A stretch of DNA of 64,000 bases from Gorsachius magnificus (taxonomy: Eukaryota; Chordata; Aves; Pelecaniformes; Ardeidae), in NCBI GenBank assembly GCA_034008185.1, contig CM067081.1, positions 15,499,821 through 15,563,820 on the forward strand. The letters run 5' to 3'. Below, piece after piece: positions 1 through 6,763 of the stretch; within the stretch, counting starts at the first letter, position 1, and each line of letters opens with the position of its first letter. The notes under the pieces are model-generated. The model saw nothing but the letters and a program-made list of their open reading frames with translations, was not told the origin of the DNA and made no database searches. The translations under genes and the position numbers were made by a program.

Positions 1-597
1 GAACCAGGGCCTATCACTGTGAGACTACATTCAGCTATCTGTAGAAGGCCTCATCAACTTCCTCTTCCTGATCAGGAGGCCTGTAGCAAACACCCACAAG
101 AGTGTCACCCATATTAGCCTGCCCCTTAATTCTTACCTATAAGCTCTTGACTAATTCTTCATCCCTAGACAGAGCTTGATACATTCCAGTTGCTCTCACA
201 CACAAAGAGCAAGTCCACCACCACCCCTTGCTGGCCTGTCTTTCCTAAAAACTACGTAGCCATCCCATCATGTCTCCATAATTGCAATGAGATCATAGCC
301 CTGCGACTGCACACAGATCTCTAACTCTTCCTGTTTATTCTCCATGCTGCATGTGTTGGTGTACAGGCATTTCAGAGAGGTAATCAAGCATACATGTTTC
401 CCAAGAGGGGTGCAAAAGGATCCACCATAGCCATATACACCCTTGAGGTGGTTGGCCTTCTGGTTCTCAACTTGGGAGGTGGCTAAAGAATACTTGTTGC
501 TGCTCTGGTTGGCCTGGCTTGTTCCCCAGTTGGACATGATGGTGTGAGCATTGCCACTTTGGACCTTGCCCCCCGAGTCCTTCAGTTTAAAGCCCAC
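1..597 (-). pseudogene. CR1 ORF2 N-terminus (APE-type endonuclease), partial
   Basis: The minus-strand frame at 268-597 contains KCLYTNTCSMENKQEELEI and then YDLIAIMET. This is the conserved opening of the CR1 apurinic-like endonuclease domain, which nicks target DNA for target-primed reverse transcription. The same block is seen in the CR1 at 43230-43529 (KCLYTNARSTGNKQEELEA). Below 268 the frame runs into stop codons, although endonuclease-like words persist to about position 60 in shifting frames. The gene continues beyond the window start and is clearly inactive. It follows ORF1 with the short overlap or spacing usual for CR1. Confidence 0.75.
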
Positions 598-1423
598 CTT
601 ACCAAGTTGGCCAGCCTTCTGCCAATGATTCCCTTGCCTCTTCGAGACAGGTGGATTCCATCCTTCCCTAGCAGGTTATAGTCATCAAAGAATGTCCTGT
701 TGTCATAAAAGGCAAAACCCTCACAATGGCACCAGCCACAAAGCCAGGAGTTGATGTGCATTATACATCTTATTTCTGGCTGCCCCCTTTCCTCCAAATG
801 GTATAGTGAAGGAAAAGAAAACTTGGGCACCAGTATCTTTCACTTGCACCACCAGGGCTTTATAATCTTCCTTGACTCTGCCCAAGTTCTGGCTTGCGGT
901 GTCGTTCGTGTCCACATGCAAGAGTAGCAGTGGATAGTAGTCTGTGCTCCTGGCAAGTTGCGGCACCCTCTCGGCAATATCTCAGATCTCAGCTCTCGGA
1001 AGGCAGCATACCTCACATGACTCCCTGTCAGGCCAGCAGATGGGTGCGTTTCTTTTTATGGCATCCACTGTCTGCTGTTAGTACAGTTTCTCCTTGCAGA
1101 CCTTGCTCGTGGGTGTCTATGGCTGTTAAAGCTTCATATCTGTTTTTGGTTGTGATGCTGGAGAGTGGATACTGAAGTGGGGTCCTACTTTTGTGGGTCA
1201 CCAGGATCCAAGGTGCCTCATTCTCAGTGGTGTCTGCTACAGGAGCGTGGTTCTGAAACCACCTATCTATCTCTATCTTGGCTCCTCTAATACTGCGCAG
1301 CCTTTTGACTGTTTCCTGCAACTCAGTCACCTGAAGTAACAGGTCATCAACCTGTGCACACCTTATGACAGTGCTTACCTTTTCTCCAGGAGAAGGGTCC
1401 AGGCATTCTTTGCAACCTACCAT
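582..1423 (-). pseudogene. CR1 ORF1 protein, degenerate (zinc-finger, coiled coil, SGNH esterase-like)
   Basis: CR1 ORF1 proteins bind nucleic acid and carry an SGNH-hydrolase-like esterase domain (established for the CR1 family). Here the frame is split into three pieces on the minus strand. The piece at 1028-1423 begins with GCKEC and a later Cys, followed by a leucine-rich heptad-like stretch (VDDLLLQVTELQETVKRLRS) that looks like a coiled coil. The piece at 721-966 has LLLHVDTNDTA, matching the family's G-x-N-D block with Gly replaced by Asp. The piece ending at 582 has DGIHLSRRGK, in which the D-x-x-H catalytic pair is kept. Frame breaks lie near 1020 and near 770. It ends just before or overlapping the start of ORF2. 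Confidence 0.75.
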
Positions 1424-1514
1424 CTGTACTGAAGTCTCTTCCTTACCAGTTCCATCTGGATGGAAGCATCAGACATCTCAGGGCTTTCTCTGCAGCAACA
1501 CTGATTTTAACTGG

Positions 1515-1857
1515 AACATCTCCCCTATGAGGAAAGGCTGAGGGAGCTGGGCTTGTTCAGCCTAAAGAAGAGAAGACTGAGAGGAGATCTCATCAACATG
1601 TACAAATATCTCAAGGGTGGATGTCATGACGATGGAGACAGACTCTTCTCAGTGGTGCCCAGCGCCAGGACAAGGGGCAATGGGCACAAACTGAAACATA
1701 AGAGGTTTCAGTTGAATATGAGGAAGAACTTCTTTACTTTGAGGGTGACAGAGCACTGGAACAGGCTGCCCAGGGGATGTGCAGAGTCTCCTTCTCTGGA
1801 GATATTCAAAGCCCACCTGGATGATGTCCTGTGCAACCTGTTCTAGGTGAGCCTGCT
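1515..1857 (+). mobile_element. CR1 LINE fragment, reverse transcriptase C-terminal tail
   Basis: The plus strand encodes the CR1 ORF2 C-terminal signature: [13 protein letters not shown], then [33 protein letters not shown] and [13 protein letters not shown], ending at the stop at 1844-1846. The same order of blocks occurs in the copies at 18499-19002 and 40637-40936. CR1 copies are normally 5'-truncated with an intact 3' end, but this one stops about 11 bp after the stop codon and lacks the GGTTGGACTAGATGA tail. It sits next to a CR1 of opposite orientation. Confidence 0.88.
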
Positions 1858-2353
1858 TTAGAAAGAAATGAGGCCATAATAAACACACATTACCCAGCCC
1901 TTAGCCTTTTTTTCCTTTTCATCTTTACTGCATGAATTCAGATTTTACTTATCCAGACATGGACTCTGTTTCCAGCTGAGATACATGACGTGCTAACAGC
2001 TTCCTTAGAGTTGGTGTTTATCTGAAAGATTAAAAGGCCTCTGGTGCTTCTCTGGGGCTTTTCAGAAGTCAGTTCTTAAAAAAAAATATTTTCTGCTTCC
2101 TATGTCAGAGAAGCATCTTAGAGCTCAGACATCTGCATGAAGCACTGCTTTGCATCTCTTGCACATGCTTCATGGACCATTCAAGGAACAATTTAGTTGA
2201 ATGTGTAAAAAAAAAAATCAACTACAGTCCTATTCAGCATTCAGGTTTGATTTCAGTCCACAACAGCATAGTTTGAAGCATGCCTTTCTGCCCCGAGATG
2301 AACCATATATACACGTAAATATACATATATATGCAAGCCCACTTCATAACATT
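1858..2353. other. ~500-bp unassigned stretch between CR1 body and a CR1 3' tail
   Basis: This stretch has no CR1 similarity I can see and no coding frame. It contains an A9 run near 2080, an A11 run near 2208 and a short TATATA-rich segment near 2310-2330. It lies exactly between a CR1 lacking its tail (ending 1857) and an isolated CR1 tail on the same strand (from 2354). It may therefore be an insertion into that CR1. I see no terminal repeats that identify it. Confidence 0.4.
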
Positions 2354-2409
2354 GGGGGTTGGACTAGATGACCTCAAAAGGTCCCTTCCAACCCAAAACA
2401 TTCTATGAT
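2354..2409 (+). repeat. CR1 3' tail
   Basis: The segment carries the CR1 3' consensus words GGTTGGACTAGATGACCTC and GGTCCCTTCCAACCC, and ends in a single ATTCTATGAT octamer. On its own it would be an extremely short CR1 copy. It may instead be the displaced tail of the fragment ending at 1857. Confidence 0.85.
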
Positions 2410-5400
2410 AACTTTTTCATGTCATGTGTATAGATGATGACTTCAGAGCATGTGTACATGCAGTTCTTTGCTCCATTCTTAGAAATATTCAGTACAAACA
2501 CTTTTAGTGATGCAAGGACAAGGGCTGCTATAATGAATGTTTCTTCCTCTTCTTTCTTTTCCCCCCTCAAAACAAGCCAAGAAACAAAAAGGTATCCTAA
2601 CTCTGCAAAACTGAAATATTTGTGGCTAATTTGGAAGAGCATATTTTATTTAAAATATTTTTTTAATCAACTTCTGTATAAATAACTGGATGCAGATGCT
2701 ACCCAAATTACATATTCCTCACCATCAATGAAATTGATGTATGGCACATTATGGAGTTCATCAATAAACATTTTTTTCAGAGAATACCTTTACTTCAAAT
2801 CATTTGAAGTGAGCTCGAAGAAGACCTCCTGAATCATTACTCTTAGGCTACTGAATACACCATGTCATATAATCCCCATCATAAATTATTATTGAATTTC
2901 ACCTAGAAGTAGGTTCATTTTTTGTTCCTTTCCTCACTGCTCCAGAACTATACTGGTGGTCATGTTTAGGAAAAGCCTTTGGATTTTTAGCCAAAACTTA
3001 GTTTTTGCCACCTTATTCTTATCTGGTTTTCTATGTCTGTTCACCTTACTCTCACCTTGCAGCATGTCCCTTGGAGATATTTATGAAGAGTCACAGGAGA
3101 CTCATTTTCCTGGAGGTTACAGATAGATGGAGCGTGAATACTTACTGTGTAAGAGGTTGTGTTTCCTTTAATGTACTCACATAATTCATAGACAAACATG
3201 AAATGGTTTGCTACTGATTTTCAAAAATTCTTGAAGGTTTTAGAAACTGTATAAAAAAAGTATCTAAGCATTAAATTTTCCTTTTTTGCTGACTTTTTCT
3301 CTTATATCCTGGGTGCTTTCTCTTGGTCTGCAAATATCCTTTGCTCTACACCTGTGGTCAATAAAGATCTAGGCCAATATGGATATCTTAAGACTTTCTA
3401 AAATACTGAAACCAACAGGTGAGCATTTCTAAGGAAAAGAAAACACATCTTTAATGGAAGTCTTTTCTCTTCTGCTTTTGCCAGTTACAGTAACACCCGT
3501 GTAGCTACAGCTGATTTTCAGCACAGGCATCTGTTGGTCGTTTGGGATTGTTGGTGGACCCGACTATCATCTGCATAGTTGTACGGGGGGAAGATTTACG
3601 GGAGAGGGAAATTATAGCAGGTCAGGAATTCTGTCAGTCCAGTCCCCTAGGACCCATATATACAAAAGTCTGATAGCTGGGACCTAAAGCAATGGCAAGA
3701 CCCCACATCTTCCTCCCCAACAATCAACTCAGATGGCAGAGGAGCCCCTGGGAGGAGGTAAGCTCTGTTGCTATCTGATGGATCAAAGGGAAGAGAAATG
3801 AAAGAAATTGATGGACAGGCCCAAAGCCCATGAATTTTGCACATGCTGTGCTTGTTACGAAGGCAACCCAGCTGGACTGCAGAGCAACCCAAGTTACAGC
3901 ACTGTAAGAGCTCAGTGTAATACTCCCTCGCTGCACATTGCGTTAGGGCAATGACACCAGGCAACAGCATCAGCAACAGTCGCTACAGGGCAACGTAAGG
4001 AGGCCTTTCAGAAGAGAAATGGAAGAAAGAATCCAAAATTCTTGCAATGGAGAGCTGTGTTTTATTGCTGCCGCTAAGGAGCAGCACAGCTGTGATGAAC
4101 AAGGATGGTTAAGAGAGCAAAGAGGAAGAGGCAGTGTGGAGCAGGCAGGTGACACCAGCAACAACCAGCAGCACAAGTGATGCTACAAAACCAGCTGGGA
4201 AATCAGAGTTACTTTATTTGTCCACCTCTTCAGGCTTCTCTTTTTCCCTTTAATAAAAATATTTGTTAAGACAATTTTTAGGACATCAAAATGTTAGTTT
4301 ATTTTTCCTTTTTCCCCTTTTGCTGGGAGACACAAATCAGCACGTTATCAGTGACCCCTTTATATCTAAACCTGTCCCATTTTGCTTCCTGTCAGGTGCT
4401 GACAGAAGGGTTGTACACAGCATAATGAACCATGGCTTTCATGATTAAACACATTCATCTTCAGACTTACTCTTCAAGTCAGTTTGAACAACCATCCTCC
4501 CTGGAAACTCTCTAACTTCAAACATACCTGCTTGTTCAGTCAGCAGTGATTTTTCATCAAAAGTATTACTGTGTGATGACCAGGTTTTCCTATAACTTCG
4601 TTCCAAACCATCTCAAGACATAGTCTAGGAAAACAAATTAGGGGCACAAATAAGGCTAAGGATGCTAAGACAACCCTTCATACCAACATCGGTGCATGTA
4701 ATACTGTCCAGAATACAGTTTACTTGTTAACACTGGGATTCCCTGAAGTACCTCTTCAAAAAGTGTGGATCCAGCACAAAAGTGCTGGAAATATTAGTCA
4801 CTGCAATTATAGCCCATTTCATATGCAGAGATGTCAAGTAGGAGCTGGGTTTTTTTCCTACTTGCTGCACTGGTGGATGATTAATTCTCACACAATTACT
4901 TCTTGCAGCATATGTTTTTTGTTTCCAAAGATCAGAAAAAATTCTGATACCAGGTTCAACACTGTAGTTTCCCAGCCATCACTGTTACTAGGCACACAGT
5001 AAAGATAGATAAATTCTCTCATCCATCTCAGATAGCTTACAGAAGCCCTAATATCTTCCTTAATATTGGCCCCCTTCAGATTTTATTGGTGCAGTTTACG
5101 CCCTCCTTTGGTTACTCCATTTCACTCTTGCTTCAGAGTTGTCTACAAGCATCATCTGTTCTGAAATTGGCTTGGAAAACAGCCTCCTTGCCCTGCACAG
5201 CTTGCACCTGGGCATTCTCTAATTATTTTTTTTTGCCACTTCACTGGCAATTATGTTTTGAATTGCAGCAGCTGGCACAGAGAAGAGTCACCAGAAGCAA
5301 AAGATTAACAGCTAATACATTAGAGAGTAGCTTGGCAAAGATGTGTAACCAGGATGTTACTGTGGTTTATTCTCGTAGAACACAGCTTCTGTCTTAGGCC

Positions 5401-6030
5401 ACTACAACAGCTAGTTAATGTGGATTCTCTCAAGGCTGATCCCTGGCTGCTCTGTGGTGTTTAGCTGAGCAAATGCTGCTGGATTCAGGTACTCTCTTAG
5501 CCAGAGGAGTAAATGGAAATTCAGCTTCTTTTCACCATGCAATTTTATAGTGATTTTCTTTTCCTACTACCTCCCAGACTGATATTGTATCTAGTATTTC
5601 CAGAAAACCCAATTCCTCCTTGCCTCCACCAAGTATTTGCAGAAATGTCTGAAATATCACCAATCTGCTCTGGGAAACTGCTAGAGAAGTTTATGGAGTC
5701 ATCATCAAAAATGGTGCAAGGATCAAGGCCATTGTCTCTAGGATAACAGCTCTTGAACTGTCCCATGCTGTTTGACTTCCTTATGACTTATTTTTTAGGC
5801 AAAAGTGCTTGTGCCCCCCAAAAGCCCCTTAGATTGGTGGCATTGGCCTCTTGTGGGAATCTAGTGCTCTGTGGGATGCAGGATGAGTATCCCAGTACTC
5901 GAGGTCTGGGCACCACCTTCGTCCTGGTATCTTAAGCTGCAGACAGTTCATGGGAGTACAGAGATGTGACAGTACAAGTGCTCTCGAGCCTTTCTTGGAT
6001 CACCTGCCACAAAGCTTGGGTTTTGGGAAC
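2410..6030. other. Non-coding DNA, no gene recognised
   Basis: The short open frames here (up to 109 codons) have no recognisable content. Between about 3480 and 4180 the sequence is richer in G+C and holds scattered CpGs (for example around 3538-3605, 3855-3950 and 3980-4070) and CAGCAACA-type words, unlike its AT-rich surroundings. This may be an old unassigned repeat or LTR. The remainder is ordinary AT-rich sequence. Confidence 0.6.
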
Positions 6031-6035
6031 CACTG
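6031..6035. repeat. 5-bp target-site duplication of provirus (with 12850-12854)
   Basis: The five bases before the 5' LTR are CACTG, and the five after the 3' LTR (12850-12854) are CGCTG. They differ at one base, as expected if a CpG decayed to CpA in one copy. The solo LTR of the same family at 24251-24794 has a perfect 5-bp duplication, which supports 5 bp as the family's size. Confidence 0.75.
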
Positions 6036-6269
6036 TGTCCTGGTTTCAGCTGGGATAGAGTTAATTTCCTTCACAGAAGCTAGCATAGTGCTGTGCTTTG
6101 GATTTAGTGCTAGAAGAATGTTGATAACACACTGATGTTTTTAGTTGTTGCCAAGTAGTGCTCAGACTGCTCAAGGACTTTTTGAGCTTCTCCTGCTCGG
6201 CCAGGTGCATAACAAGCTGGGAGTACAGCACAGCTAGGACCCAAACTGTCCAAAGAGCTATTCCATACC

Positions 6270-6280
6270 ATATAACGTCA
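6270..6280 (+). promoter_or_regulatory. LTR TATA-like box with adjoining CRE-like half site
   Basis: ATATAA (6270-6275) runs directly into ACGTCA (6275-6280), a CRE/ATF half-site word. The same arrangement is kept in the 3' LTR at 12506-12516. In the solo LTR (24251-24794) the TATA position reads TAGAA while the ACGTCA word is preserved. Promoter activity is inferred from position upstream of the GC-rich leader and the poly(A) signal. Confidence 0.5.
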
Positions 6281-6478
6281 TGCTCGGGGGGGTTTAGTCG
6301 GTCGGTCGCGGTCGGTCACGGCTCGGGTACTGATCGCTGCTCGGGTACTGATCGCGGCTCGGGACGGGCTGGGCATCGGTCGGCGGGTGGTGAGCAATTG
6401 CATTGTGCATCATTCGTTTTGTATATTCTGTATATTTTGTTATCATTCTCATTATTACTATTATTATTATTTTCTCTT

Positions 6479-6484
6479 ATTAAA
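6479..6484 (+). terminator. LTR poly(A) signal ATTAAA (also 12713-12718)
   Basis: ATTAAA follows a TTATTATTATT-rich stretch and precedes CTGTCTTTATCTCAGCC in both LTRs. In the 3' LTR the same hexamer is at 12713-12718 and would end the proviral transcript. ATTAAA is the commonest variant of AATAAA. Confidence 0.65.
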
Positions 6485-6624
6485 CTGTCTTTATCTCAGC
6501 CCTCGGCTCTACGTTTTTTCTCCTTCCCGATTCTCTCCCCCATCCCACTGAGGGAGGGGGGGGAGTGAGCGAGCGGCTGCGTGGTGCTTAGTTGCCAGCC
6601 GGGTTAAACCACGACAGTCCTTTT

Positions 6625-6642
6625 TGGTGCCCGAACAGGGAC
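6625..6642 (+). promoter_or_regulatory. Primer binding site, tRNA-Lys(3)-type
   Basis: The 18 bases TGGTGCCCGAACAGGGAC match the complement of the tRNA-Lys3 3' end except for T in place of C at the fourth base, where the tRNA G could still pair by wobble. The site lies eight bases after the LTR end, which is a longer gap than the two or three bases common in retroviruses. It would prime minus-strand DNA synthesis. Confidence 0.85.
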
Positions 6643-6763
6643 TTGAAGGGCTTGAGATAATGACAGAGTAACTGGAGAATATTAAGGAATTCATATCTGT
6701 TAAATAGTTGTGGGTTGCAATTTGATTCATTTGTTCTTGATCTTAGCTTATCCGATCTGCACC

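Larger units (their letters stand above)
1..1500 (-). mobile_element. CR1 LINE, 5' part, truncated by window edge
   Basis: Reading the minus strand from about 1430 down to 1 gives CR1 ORF1 followed by the start of ORF2. The order zinc-finger/coiled-coil, esterase-like domain, then endonuclease N-terminus is the normal 5'-to-3' order of a CR1 retrotransposon. The left end is cut by the window, so the reverse transcriptase and 3' tail lie outside. The 5' boundary near 1500 is approximate: recognisable ORF1 coding stops near 1423, and an opposite-strand CR1 begins near 1515. The copy carries several frame breaks and is dead. Confidence 0.85.
6036..6616 (+). repeat. 5' LTR of provirus
   Basis: The 581-bp LTR has TG...CA ends and matches 12272-12849 along its whole length. 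It contains a TATA/CRE-like pair at 6270-6280, a G7 run near 6286, GTCG tetramers at 6297-6318, two 18-bp GCTCGGGTACTGATCGC-type units at 6321-6356 and an ATTAAA poly(A) signal at 6479. From the TATA-like box and poly(A) signal, U3 would end near 6300 and R near 6500, with U5 to 6616. Those boundaries are inferred. Confidence 0.97.

Noticed and set aside
5872..5886. ATGCAGGATGAG shared with 12856-12868 on the other side of the provirus
   Set aside because: It lies too far from the 5' LTR to be part of the target duplication. Probably coincidence, and the adjacent 5-bp duplication explains the insertion.
6158..6568. 136-codon frame inside the 5' LTR (partly repeated in the 3' LTR)
   Set aside because: It lies across U3, R and U5 regulatory DNA, uses low-complexity codons from GTCG and TTATTA repeats, and is not equally open in the other LTR.
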